Below are positions 26,711-54,160 of a stretch of 64,000 nt of DNA, one piece after another (positions within the stretch are counted from its first letter, which is position 1; the number at the start of each line of letters is the position of its first letter). The stretch covers positions 6,639,001 to 6,703,000 of the forward strand of contig NC_134679.1 in NCBI RefSeq assembly GCF_024713945.1, in the 5' to 3' direction. Source of the stretch: Dermatophagoides farinae. Lineage: Eukaryota; Arthropoda; Arachnida; Sarcoptiformes; Pyroglyphidae. Made by a program: the position numbers and the translations under genes. The notes under the pieces are model-generated. The model was not told the origin of the DNA. It did not search any database and saw nothing but the letters and a program-made list of their open reading frames with translations.

Positions 26711-28161
26711 TTTAATTTGATTGATTAATATTCACTTTACTTGACACTTTTTTCTTCATCTTTTCATTTGTTTTTTTTCTTTGACAAAAAAAAATTTTCT
26801 ATTTTGATTAAAAAAAATTAGAGTGCTGCCTGGCCACAACATTGACTTTTGTCTGATTTATATTATGCATATTTGAAAGCAAATCTGGAAAAAAAAATCA
26901 TTCCGCTCGGTGTATTGTTGCTTGCTGTAGGTTTTTAAATATTTCGCAATCGATTTGATTTGGAAATTTTTTTTTCTTGGTAAAAGGTTTGCTGAAAAAC
27001 ATTTCCCATGCCTTTATTTATCTATTTATTTTTTTTTTTGGGCCAATTTTTTCCATCATTCCACAAAACCATTAGTATTTATTTGTTTGTTTGTTGTTGT
27101 TGTTTTTTTCCCACTTAATTTTTTTTTACCCATTCAGTTTTCGTTGATAATGATGATGATGATAATTAGTATGTTTTTTAAAATGGGCCATTCGAATGGA
27201 AAAAAACCTGGACGAAAAAAAAGAAAGAGAGAGAGAGAGATAAGAATAATGAGATGATCAACATCATCAAAATTCGATCAGTGACGATGATTGTTTATCG
27301 ATACTTAATTCGGACGTTGGACAAAGCAAATTGTTTTTTTTTCAAATCATCAAATTATTTATTTATTTATTTCAAAAAATAAAAACCGTATGTTATTCGT
27401 ATGTCAAAAAGGATTCATCATCATCGTCGTCGAATGATTTTGTTGTTGTTGTTGTTGTTGCGAAAAGATGATAGTGAAGAAAAAGAAAAAAAAATTAATT
27501 GATTTACTCAATTCATGCTGTGGCTGATGCTTATGACTGCATTCAGCCAAGATGATAATTATAATTTTTTTTTTCATTTAATTGAAAAAAAATGATGATC
27601 ACGATGAAACCCACACACACACACACACACTTGAATTTTTCTTTTTTTTTTTGACCATTTAAAACGTGTACGACTAGATGGCGCCATCAAAGGGTCCTTT
27701 GATGTGTGTTGGTATTTTTATTGTTTTTTTTTTTTTAAAAAAAACTAAGCTAATTATTAAAAAAACAATCATCACTGCCAAAAATTGTGCCATATGATTG
27801 ATGATTTTTAATGATAATTTTACGTTTTACTGAATTAATCAAAAATTTTGCTTCTTTTTCAATGTTTTGAGTTTTTTTTTAAAAATTTTCTTTTATTGTG
27901 CGTCTTAGAAGATTTTTCTTGCTGTTCTTTTTTTTCTTTGATTAATTGATTCGATTTGAAATCATGATAATCATCATCATCATCATCATTTTTACTTCAA
28001 AAAAACGTAAATCAATTCACAAAATTAACATGAATCAAATTGTATCTGGCAGAAACAAAATGATCAAATCAAGTATTTGGTAATTTCAAAAAAAAAAATG
28101 GAAAAAAAAAATATTCAAAAATGAATGAAAACCACAAAGTATCCCATTTATTAATTATTTT

Positions 28162-28163
<2 letters not shown>

Positions 28164-28196
<33 letters not shown>
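28164..28196. repeat. TC dinucleotide run
   Basis: An uninterrupted CT/TC microsatellite in the GATA intergenic region. Confidence 0.9.
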
Positions 28197-28199
<3 letters not shown>

Positions 28200-30808
28200 C
28201 CATAATCATTATCGCAAGGATGATCGTCCGATTGTTTTGTAATTTTGATGACCAAAAAACAAAAAACAAACAAACAAACAAAACAGAAAGAAAGACATAA
28301 TTGCCCAAAATAAAGAGAAAAATTATTGAAATTTTAAATTCTCATTATTCATATATAGAAATATATGGAATGTTGAATTCCTTTTATAATTACAAAAATG
28401 TAAAAAAAACAGAAATAAACAGAAACGTTGATCATAATCATTTGTAAAAAAACTAAATGGTCATTGTGTATGCAAAAAATAAAATGGCCACCACGTATTT
28501 AATGATGATGATGATGATGATGATGATGAAACGTAAAAAAAATGCAAATATAATGGTTTCATCGCCATTCCTATTCCTATATTGAATTGAAATTTCAATT
28601 TTTCGAGAATGAAGAATTTTTGTTTTTTGTTTCACAATGGCCAATAGCTTCTAATGTCATCATTATTCTTTGTTGTACAGACAAAATAATTGCCAACAAG
28701 CTACCCATTCACCACAAGCCTGAATGATCATCAAATAATGATGATGGCCAAATGATTATTATTAACCAACCCCGGCCATGAGAGAAGTGAAAAGACGAGA
28801 CATGATTATAAATCATTGAATCATTATATGATGAGGCAAAAAGGACAAACGGGGGTATCCTGTGAACATTAAAACGAAACGAAGCCCATCGTTGCGTGTT
28901 TGTTTTTGTTTTTGTTTTTTTATTCGAGTATGTATTCTCTCACTATATAATGACAGAAAAAAAATGTTCTCCATTGTGTCTTTTTTTTTATTCTAAGGGT
29001 AGTGTGTATCCATTCTCTCATTCTTTGTCTAAATTGGAATCAAATTGCCTGTGTGTGTGTGTGTGGCTGTCTTTGTTGCCGTTGTTGTTGAAAACAATAT
29101 TCGGTAAGATCGTATTGGCTGATATCTTTCGTTTTTTTTTATATATATTCATTTGATGTGTGTGTGTGTGTGTATATGTAGCACACATATCTCTAAGTGT
29201 GCATAACGCATGTAACTTGAATTTAGAAGAAGAAAAAAAAAGAATGCATTAAAATGGAATAGATAAAACAACAAACACTCCCAAATGGTGTGGCCAATGC
29301 AATGATGATGACCAATCATAATGATGTGCATGTATGCGTGTGTGTGTGTGTGTGTGTGAATTGAATTTGTTTCATTCTTTTAGATGTAAAATTTTAAAAA
29401 ATTTTTAAAAAATAAAAAATTTCATTTGAATTTGACAATGAATGGATTAGGGTTTAATATTTTTTTTTTTTTTTTGCTTTGAAATAGTCTAAATCCATTC
29501 ATTTATGATAAATAAACACCTACATGGATATCTGTGTTTTTTGAATGAGGAAAAATAAAAACATGAATGAAAAAAAAGAAGTGAAAAATCCAAGCCAATC
29601 TTTATCACTATTATCGATATCATCATCATCATCATCATTCGTAGTTGATGATTTTCAGAGTTTTTTTTTCACTCAATATTCAGATGTTTACTACATGATA
29701 TATACATGAAATAAATGGAGAGATCATAAAAAAAACAACAACAACAAATAATGATGATGATGATGATGATATGCGATAATATTTGAGTGAGCGAACAAGC
29801 ATGCGGTAAACTTTTTTCTGTGTGTGTGCATGTGTGTGTATGTGTGTGTGATATGAATAAAACTACCAAATTTATTCAATTCTGTTCCAATCACATAAAA
29901 AAAAAAATTTTTTTGTGGACAGAAACAAATTAGTCTAGGAATTTAAAATGAATGTGTGTGTATGACACAGGTAAATGTTGATGAAATGAATGAATGTTGA
30001 ATCAATAAGTAAAGAAACCTAAATTTTATATATAGATTTTTTTTTGACTTTTTTTTTCCATGAACAAAATAGGTGTGTAGGTGGTGGTAGTTACTTTTTC
30101 ATTGAAAAAAGGGCATATGTTCCATTTCTATGGCATCATCATCATCATCATTTTTATCAACTACTACCAAAACACCATCCATCCATCCATTCATCCATGC
30201 AAAAAACATTTTTACTGTAAAGTGAAATAAAATCAACATTGAATTTCATCATCATTTCAATGAATGGTAACATCATTAGCGAAAAAAAATATCATCATTA
30301 AAGCAAAACCAACAACAACTCTTACTGTACATAATAATAATAATACATGTGAAAATGAGAATTTTCAAAATACTAAAAGAAAAGTAGAAAAGAGACAAAC
30401 CTGAATGATATTTAGAAATTGAAAAAAAATACATACATACAGATAGATAGAGATAGATTGAGTGAGAAAAAAAAAGAGAGACTGTCATTCAATATTTGAG
30501 TGAATAGCTTCATCATCAATTCAAAGATGATGATTGTCAGCATACACACACACATACACATGACATAGGTACATTCGCATAAGGTATTCTTCAATCATTC
30601 TACATATTCTCGTATGTGCATGTGTGTGCGTTCACTCTGTGCGTTTGTCACACAATCAACATGAATAGTTAATCTCAATGGGAAAAAAAACAATAATAAA
30701 GATTCAAGTTTCAAATTTATAACAAAAAAAAAATATTCTTTGTGTATTTCTGTATGTTGTGTTTCATTTATTTTGTGGTCACAACTAGTCACAATAGTGA
30801 TATTTTTG

Positions 30809-30835
30809 TTTTTTTTTTTTTTTTTTTTTTTTTTT
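30809..30835. repeat. Poly-T run of about 27 bases
   Basis: The longest T homopolymer I noticed in the window, near the start of the pannier-like gene. Confidence 0.9.
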
Positions 30836-31294
30836 GACGATTATTCACTGTTTCATCATCATATATATATATATATTTTGTGTGTGCGTATGTGTGAGGG
30901 GTGGTAGCTTTGTGGCAATTTATAGTCCATAATGATCGATATTGATCGAGTGTGTGAATTTTTCGTACGTTTTACCTATCTACCTATATATTGAAAAAAA
31001 AGTTTATGGTTTGTTGTTTCTTGTTGGTGGTCAGCTATCATTTTCTATATTAATACTTTTTTCACAACTTTGTCGTCGTCGTAATCTGTGTAAATCGTTT
31101 TTGTCTTATTTATTGTTTTGTTCAATCATCAATCATCATCATCATTATTTTGTTGTGAATTTTTTGTCAAATAATTTTTTTCTCTTCATCAATTTGTAAT
31201 TGGAAAAAAAGGATTAAATTCCTGACATATATATCACACTGGCATCTGAATCTAAACAAATTGATTCGCACCAATGTCCATTATCTTCCAATAG

Positions 31295-47046
<15,752 letters not shown>

Positions 47047-47951
47047 ATACAATAATAATAAATTGAGCTCTAATCTATCGACCTCAATGAAATTGATTTG
47101 ATCTCAACATCGAAAATCGTCGTTTGCAAAATCCAACCAGGTTAAACATCGTTTTTATTGATTTCATAATGAAACAGAATCGTTTAATTCTTCATTCTCA
47201 TTTCTTCTCATTATTCAACATCATCATCACAGAATTAAAAAAAAAGAATTTTTTCTTTACTATTTACAAACGAGATGATCTCACATACATACACACACAC
47301 ACATCAGATCAAATGTAAAAGCTAAAAAAAAAATCTCGCCGGAATAATTGCATTATCAACACATACACACACACAGACAGACAGAGAGAATCTTAATCTT
47401 AATAATTTGTCCCATTTTTTTTTGTGTTACACTAAGAAATACGAAAAACTATTATACGTAAATCATACACACACACAGAAATTCTTTCTCTTCGTTTTCA
47501 CATTTCTATTCGGTCACATTCATTCACATACACACACGATATATATCTATCCCAACAGAAATCAATCAATCGATATTGTAATCATTGTGTAATCACCTTT
47601 TTTTCGTTATAATTTAAATGATAATGATATTATTATTATACAAATACCAAAAAAAAAAAAATTGCAGTTACAATCCTATATAGATGATAATTTTTTATTG
47701 AAAAATAAAAAAAAATGACCAAAAGTTTAACCAAGTTGTCGAGAATGAGAAAAAAAAAATTTTTTTATATCCTTATTAATATTGAAAAACTGAAAAATTT
47801 TGTCACATGACAATTTAAATTTTTTTTTATAAAGTTTCTGTTTTTTTCTAAATGCAAACACACACACACACACTGGTTATTTACACAACATATTAATTCG
47901 AATATATATTTTCTATATATAAATATAATTTGTGGTGATGATGATTTTTAA
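47047..47951. other. Convergent 3' region between pannier and the HAD hydrolase
   Basis: This is the shared downstream region of two convergent genes. It contains CA runs (47291, 47366, 47528 and 47857) and AT-rich sequence with AATAAA-like motifs. No gene was seen. Confidence 0.45.
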
Positions 47952-48893
47952 TTATTCATCAAATGATGGCAAACCAAATAGTTCGGGTCGAAAATCTTCC
48001 AATGATTTCAATATCATTGTTGCATTCTTTTGTTTACATTCAAAACGTTGATCCGGTACCATAATACATTGCATACCGGCTGCACGTGCACCATCCACAC
48101 CTATTGATGAATCTTCAAATACAATACATTTTTCCGGTTTCGGTTTATCCGGAAAACGTGATGCAGTGATCAGATAAACATCCGGTGCTGGTTTTGGTTT
48201 TTTTACCTCTTCATCATCACGTGTGAAAACAATATGTTGAAAATATTTTCTATCACCAAATAGATCTTGATGTGCACGTGTTTTTATTACATACGATTGA
48301 TTTGTACTACCAGTTGCAATGGCCATAGGTATGTTATGTCGTTTCAAATGTTCCACTAAACGTTTAGCACCAGGCATCAATTGTACTTTTAACATTTCTT
48401 CTGTATAAATTTCACGTTCCATTTGCATAAATTGTTCCACAGTCAATGGTAGTTTGGTCTGTTTAATTATCTCTTCAATACCTCTAGCCACTTCCATGCC
48501 AAGAACTTTTTCCTGTAATTCTTTACTATATTCATTAACACCTGTTGGTTGTTTTTATATAAAGAATAATGATAAGTTTTTTTTCATATAAAAAAAATGG
48601 ACAAACTTACCATAACGTTTCAATAGATTACGGATAGCATTAGCAAAACAAACTTCACTATTGATCAATAGACCATCCAAATCGAAGATAACATGTGTTA
48701 CCGGTTTAAATTTTGTTGTTTCAATCAGATTGGAACAACAATTTTTCATCTGTTCATTTTTACAACATTCAACATTACTATTGTTGTTGTTCTTATCCGA
48801 ATGGCAGCATTTATTTGTTTGATTATTATTATCTATTTTAAGACATTCACAATTGTCACGTTGTTTTTGAATGGTTGCTTGATTTTCTGGCAT
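47952..48893 (-). CDS. PUDP: Pseudouridine-5'-phosphatase-like HAD hydrolase
   Basis: Two exons, 48893-48611 and 48541-47952, joined by a 69-base intron that splits a Gly codon; about 290 residues. HAD motifs are present in order: DLDGLL (nucleophile and acid/base Asp), ATGSTNQ (motif II Ser/Thr), the KKPKPAPD lysine (motif III), and VFEDSSIGVDGARAAGM (motif IV). The C-terminal phrase LEDFRPELFGLPSFDE matches the human PUDP (HDHD1) ending almost exactly. The enzyme class dephosphorylates small phosphometabolites, including pseudouridine 5'-phosphate, in the cytosol. Ahead of the domain is an unusual extension of about 60 residues with paired and spaced cysteines (CECLK, KCCHSDK, VECCKN, NCCSN), which the human protein lacks; its purpose is unknown. 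Confidence 0.9.
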
Positions 48894-51342
48894 CTTTTTT
48901 TTCTTTGTTTTTGTTGTTGTTTTTGTTCGGTCGTATCACAAAAATGATGTTGATGGTGGCAAACGAAATAATTATCTTTTGGTCCTCGTTATAATTATTC
49001 TTATGCTGATGAAAATGGATAATGGGATAACAGAAAACAAAACAATGGTTTTTTTCTCGTTACTAACGATTCTTTTTTCTTCTGTCTTTAGGTTTTTTGA
49101 ATAATTTTCTCTTGAGATAGAATGCGATCGTGTGTGAATAATCCTACAATAATAATGTTGATTATGGTTGTGATATGAGCAACAAGTTCAGATGATGTAA
49201 AGAAAACAAGACCACCGAAATGATGAAAAAAAATGATAATGGATTTTCAACGATGAACGAGATATTGCTCTCTCACTGAAACAAACAGAAACATTAAATT
49301 TCTAATAATAAAAATGATGAGAAAATAATTAATTGACACGAATTCTTTTTCTTCACTGCTTTATTGTTGATTTTAATGACGACGACGACGACGACGAAGA
49401 AGAATGGTTATGGTTGATTATCCTAAATGAAATATGGAAATGTTAAGTGAATCATCGAACCATTCGAAAATAAAAAAAAATTCAAATGACGAACAAAAAA
49501 AAATTTTCAATCACTTTATAAATATACACATCACACAACCCGAAATAATAAGGGTAAATTGATAAATAAACGAAACGTTTTTGTTTCTGTTTTTTTTTCA
49601 TTGATTATCAAATCGAATCGAATGATTTTCGCATATTTATCTCGATGGATGTTTTGCCAATTTTGTTTCCATTCAAAATATATCAAATCATGAAAAACCA
49701 TTATTTACATTCACACACACACACACACACACACACAATTATCAATCAAACAATGTTGATGTGTGTGTGTGTATGATGGCATCATCATGATCAAAACAAA
49801 ACAAAAAAGTACAAAAAAAAGTCTGAAAAGTTCCTATATTTCAAATATTGTGGTTTTTTTTTCGTTTTCAATTTTTATTCACTGAATTATAAGACAAAAC
49901 GGAGATAAGAATGGGCAAGTAAAATCATCATCATCTCAACTGGTAATCTCCGAGGATGGTTTCATTCAGATTTGATAAGAATATATATTTTTTGAATAAA
50001 GACATCATAATCATGTCATTTTTTTTTTTTGACATTACAATGCAAATTGTAATGAATTGAATTTGAATGGATTGACACATACTGCTTTGCAGTCCGGCAC
50101 CGGTTTACTTTTTTTTTTTATTTAATGTAATTAGTGTCACATGTTAATCAAGTTTCTCATCATCATCATTAGATCATGTGGTTGATAATAATAATAATAA
50201 TAACGGGATGAATGGAGCAAATATTTAAATCGGGTAAATTATCTCCCAGTGATTATGATGAAAAAAAAAAACAAAAATTCATTTTGAATATCCAACCAAG
50301 AAAAAAAACGATAGAGAGAGAGAGAGAAATCGGATCAATTTTTTTTGCATTCGTTCAAAAAAAAACGATTAATTAACCAGAAAAAAAATGATTTATTTTC
50401 GACCAGTAAAATGTGATTTTTTGAGTGGCAAGAAAGAAATTTTTATTTTTTTTTTTGAAAACTCAAACGAATTTAATTAACTTGAAATGGCCATTTGAAT
50501 TTTTTTTTTTTTGAGAATAATTTCCAATATAACAAGAAAACGAGGACGAAATTATTTTGTTTGTTTGTTTGTTTTTTTTTGTCCCATGAGATGAAATTAG
50601 TGTTTTCAAAAAAAAAAAAAAAAAAATTGAATCACAGATGATGACAATCAATTGATGGATGAATCGATCATGTGATCATTAAATGGTATGGCGATGATCA
50701 AATTATTATGGCTGCATAGTGAAAAAAAAACATCAACAGAAGCCATCATTATCATCATCATCATCATCATCAATACAAACATTTTTGTTTGATGATTGTT
50801 AAATTTCAATCATCAAAATTTCTTTTTGCAAGCTGATAATTTTTTTCATTTGATTTGATCATCGCTATGAATTTCAAATAATTCAACCACCCACTTCCCA
50901 TATCTATAGCATGAAAAAAAATAATAATGTGGTGGCATCTTTATCCTTTTTCAACAAATTGATTGATTGATTAATCGATTGATCTCAATTATTCATTTCT
51001 TATCATTCATATGTATGCAATATTTACTGGTAATCAATATCAATATATCGATTTTAATGGTGGTAAAATATACTGATCAAATAACCGTAATTGTTGGCAA
51101 GCAATAAATGCAATTTTATCCGGAAGTACAAAGATCAAAAAAAAGAATGAAAAAATTTTTTATTTCAATTTTTCAACTGTTCAATTGGATCGAGATGTTC
51201 GGGTCGAAATAGAAAAATAGATGCTAATGCAAAATAGTTGAAAATTTCAACATCATCATTTGTTGATGAGTAAAACAAATGACCAGATTTCATCGATAAA
51301 AATTGTTTCAGCAACACACATTCCATAAAAAATCATTCCATC
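48894..51342. other. Divergent spacer between PUDP and sepiapterin reductase
   Basis: No coding frame was supported on either strand. The sequence holds a GAC run (49378-49396), a CA run (about 49711-49738), a GAGA run (50311-50328) and A/T runs. Promoters for both neighbours must lie at its ends, but no TATA box stands out. Confidence 0.45.
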
Positions 51343-52170
51343 ATGGAAAATCATTCCATTTTTAAATCTAATCGTTGTTGTGTGATAATAACCGGTGCAA
51401 GTAAAGGATTCGGTCGTATTTTGGCTAAAAAATTTGCCCATTCTTTTTTTAATCAATTCTCAAATGATAAAGAATCGATTCTGAAATTTATATTAATCGC
51501 ACGTAATGAAAATGAACTTGATTCACTTGCCAATGAGCTTAGATCAATTGATTCAAGATGTAATATGGTGACTAAAATAGTAACCGATCTTGCCGAGACA
51601 AAAGCAATCGATGATATAAACAAAGAATTCGAACAAAATCTAAATAGTAACCTGTCCAAACCGTATGGCCATTATATATTGATTCATAATGCTGGATCGA
51701 TTGGAAAAACTACTGAACTATGTGACACAGTCACTGTCAATGATGCTGCTAAACGTCATGTTTATTATCGTTTGAATCTCTATTCAGTTATGGAAATAAC
51801 CAGTGTTTTTCTTCGTCAAATCAAAACTCATCATTGCCATATCATTAACGTATCATCATTGGCTGCCATTAAACCGATGCCAGGATTGTTGGATTATTGT
51901 GTTGGAAAAGCAGCAAGAGAAGCTTATTTTAAACAGTTAGCAAATGAATTAATCACCACAAAACAGTCGAAAACAAAATATCGAATATTAAACTATGCAC
52001 CAGGACCATTGGATACAGAAATGTTTCGTCAGCTACAACAAGAATCAACACTTCAAAAACAATTTCAAGAGACAATACCGCTCAAGCCAGAAGATTCAGC
52101 AAATAAATTGCTACAGATTTTGTATAAAGATGAATTTGCCGATGCTGCTCATGTCGATTATTATGATTGA
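51343..52170 (+). CDS. SPR: Sepiapterin reductase (short-chain dehydrogenase)
   Basis: A single exon of 275 codons, close to the family's usual 260-265. The NADP-binding TGASKGFGR motif is at residues 17-25, followed by IARNENEL, DLAE, HNAGSIG, and INVSSLAA with the catalytic Ser. YCVGKAARE holds catalytic Tyr185 and Lys189. The signature LNYAPGPLDTEM and the ending KDEFADAAHVDYYD match human SPR closely. The enzyme makes the last reduction step to tetrahydrobiopterin, the cofactor of aromatic amino-acid hydroxylases and nitric oxide synthase, in the cytosol. The ATG at 51343 fits the family N-terminus. Its 3' end converges with the small gene at 52232 with only about 60 bases between stop codons. 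Confidence 0.93.
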   Translation: MENHSIFKSNRCCVIITGASKGFGRILAKKFAHSFFNQFSNDKESILKFILIARNENELDSLANELRSIDSRCNMVTKIVTDLAETKAIDDINKEFEQNLNSNLSKPYGHYILIHNAGSIGKTTELCDTVTVNDAAKRHVYYRLNLYSVMEITSVFLRQIKTHHCHIINVSSLAAIKPMPGLLDYCVGKAAREAYFKQLANELITTKQSKTKYRILNYAPGPLDTEMFRQLQQESTLQKQFQETIPLKPEDSANKLLQILYKDEFADAAHVDYYD

Positions 52171-52231
52171 TTGATTGAATTTATTTCTTACAAAAATTGC
52201 ATAATTAAATTAATTGTAGACAACATAACTA

Positions 52232-52541
52232 TCAACTACTACTATTAGCCATTCTTTTCTGTTGCTGTTGGTTTTGTTCACATTTATCAAGATCTTTTGG
52301 AATATATGTCAGACCATGAAATGCAACAATGGTCGGTATAATCAATAATTTTCGAAATAATTGTGGATTCGTTTTTTTCACCTTGATTGACAATAACAGA
52401 TATGGCAAAGAAAATCCTAAAGTTGGAATGAAATTATTGATTGATGAATTGTTTTTTTTTATTTTGGACAAAAATAAACTTACCTATTGTAAAATATGCC
52501 AATCCTTTGGCATAACATTTAATTTTACATTCCGAAATCAT
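52232..52541 (-). CDS. Small two-exon membrane protein, unrecognised
   Basis: Exons 52541-52484 and 52416-52232 are joined by a 67-base intron that splits a Gly codon, giving about 80 residues. It begins MISECKIKCYAKGLAYFTIG, then FSLPYLLLSIKVKKTNP. A second hydrophobic stretch follows (LLIIPTIVAFHGLTYIP), then a polar Gln/Ser-rich tail. The size and single helix-like segments resemble small mitochondrial or ER membrane proteins, but I cannot name it. Upstream at 52649-52656 is a TATCGATA element like that near WDR43/GNL1, consistent with a housekeeping gene. The splice phase agreement and matching composition in both exons support the model. Confidence 0.6.
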
Positions 52542-52648
52542 ATTTTTTGGTCAAATTGTTTATAACAAATAAAAAAAGAATTTTAACCTCTCATCATGTG
52601 TTTGTGTGTGTTCCACAGACGAAACGAGCGACGACCAACGAATCGATA

Positions 52649-52656
52649 TATCGATA
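52649..52656 (-). promoter_or_regulatory. DRE-like TATCGATA element upstream of the small membrane protein gene
   Basis: TATCGATA lies 108 bases before the ATG at 52541, overlapping an ATCGATA copy at 52642-52648. In Drosophila this is the DREF site of housekeeping promoters; function in this species is inferred. Confidence 0.4.
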
Positions 52657-52986
52657 GTCGTTTCGATAGTAATATAGCTGTGGCTTTCTGCAGGTGAATT
52701 TATCAATTTTAATTTTTCATATTTTTCGGCACCGTTCATAAAAATATCTTACTGTTCATGAAATAATACAAGAAAAATTTATTTACACGTTACATGATTG
52801 CATTTTTTACTTTCAATGTATTAATCAGCCTCAATTTAAATGCCCTCGCTTCCTCATTATATAACCTCCTCCCAACGTGTATCTTTCGCTGTACATTATC
52901 ACCCACGATTGAGGTTACAAATTTCTTACAGTGTAGAAAGAACATCGGGTTTAATCGACTTCCTTTCTAGCAGGGAATAGAAAATG

Positions 52987-53447
52987 TTGTATATTTAGTG
53001 TAATTATGAAACGTGTATTAGAACTTCAATGTTCGAATGTTCTTAGAACATTATTATATTATATATTATATTATATTTATTGTATTGAACCTATGAAATG
53101 AAAACTCACTCGATTTTTAGTGTTTAAGCAAAACACATCGTGTTCATATTTTTCTTGTGTGATTGTAACTTATTAAATTTTTATCAGAAAATCCATAACA
53201 AGCAAAAATCCAGCATGGTGAAAACGTGGCATGAAGCTGATCAGTCCAATACATTATGTGCCCGATCTCTGGTTGTAATAAATTTTTTTTTATAAAAAAT
53301 GGATGTGTAAAACAGAATCAGAATCACTACCATCTAGACGATTAATGCAACCCAAGAAAGATGGGAAAATTCTGACATGTCAGTGGCGAAAATGTCATGA
53401 AAAATTTAAAAAAATGTGTAAATATATTCATCATGAATATTTCAAAG
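52987..53447 (+). pseudogene. Truncated third copy of the Gln-rich/zinc-finger gene
   Basis: From about 52987 the sequence resembles the intron of the gene at 57 kb (TATATTTAGTGT.ATAATGAAACGT). Bases 53315-53447 are nearly identical to 57596-57728 and encode SRRLMQPKKDGKILTCQWRK and the first C2H2-like finger. The Gln-rich first exon is absent, and the frame is cut at 53447/53448 by a LINE 3' fragment. It is therefore a broken duplicate rather than a gene. Some open frame remains (53303-53629), but its second half is retroelement sequence read out of frame. Confidence 0.7.
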
Positions 53448-53955
53448 GTTCTTTCCAGACATTAAAGACAGGAAGAAGTGCCGTTTTATTCCAACATATA
53501 TACAAACGCAATTCCTCTCTGGTCACGGAAGATTCGCTTCCTACCTCAAAAGATTTAAAATTCAAGAAGACGGGAACTGTTGGTGTGGTGAAAGCCAAAC
53601 CCCAGAACATTTATTACTACAGCATCTGAGAGAAGCGTAGCCGAAGGAAGGATGTGCAAGGAACTAACATCAATCAGTATATCTCCAAAAGACTTGCCCC
53701 ACTGGCTGGACCTCATGGAAGCTATCTACAAAAGGCTCTAAAACACTACTATATCTCCCGCGTTTTATTTTATCTTACTTTTTATTCTTTTGATTTTATT
53801 TTATTTCATTTTTTTTCTTTTCTTTATTTTTATTTTTATTTTTTTTTTTACTTATCTTCCTTTGTATTTTCCTTTTCTACATTTTGTCTCTTTTCACTTT
53901 TTGTAAACTTTTCTACTCACTCTCCCCTAGTCGTACCCGACTAGTTCTAGGGGAC
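53448..53955 (+). mobile_element. 5'-truncated LINE (non-LTR retrotransposon) 3' end
   Basis: From 53448 one frame reads as the tail of a LINE ORF2: FIPTYIQTQFLSGHGRFASY, then a Cys/His motif CWCGESQTPEHLLLQH. This is the pattern that closes many R1/Jockey/I-type polymerases. A shifted frame continues ERSVAEGRMCKELTSI to DLMEAIYKRL and a stop near 53745, so there is at least one indel. A T-rich 3' UTR follows, ending in a strong hairpin (CCCCTAG at 53924-53930 with CTAGGGG at 53947-53953, inner stem CTAGTCG/CGACTAG) and an A-rich end. The clade cannot be fixed from this much sequence. Confidence 0.65.
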
Positions 53956-53965
53956 AAATTAAAAA

Positions 53966-54160
53966 TAAAAATCAAATGCATCATTAATTTATATGAGAAA
54001 AAAATGAATTATCAAGGGAATGTGTGGTTCGTTTGTATTAGTTTGTATTTTTCTTAATAGAAATTAAGAAAAAATTACTGAATCTTTGATAGACAAAAAT
54101 AAGGCAGGCAATTTGTAGGAAAAACATGGAAACCAATTTCATTGATGAACTTATCCATAT
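53966..54160 (-). repeat. Duplicate of the terminal-exon segment found near 63.2-63.4 kb
   Basis: This block matches 63205-63400 closely, including the minus-strand frame SSSMKLVSMFFLQIACLIFV. In the 63 kb gene this is the hydrophobic C-terminus. Here the stop codon is lost through small changes and the upstream coding exon is not recognisable, so it is a fragment. It sits directly beside the LINE tail. Confidence 0.75.

Larger units (their letters stand above)
26711..31294. other. Intergenic region between the two GATA genes
   Basis: No supported coding exon was found. The stretch contains a TC run (about 28164-28196), a 27-base T run (30809-30835), several CA/TG runs and CAT runs. The 5' exon with the start codon of the downstream pannier-like gene should lie somewhere here or further upstream, because its first recognisable exon has no in-frame ATG. 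Confidence 0.45.
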
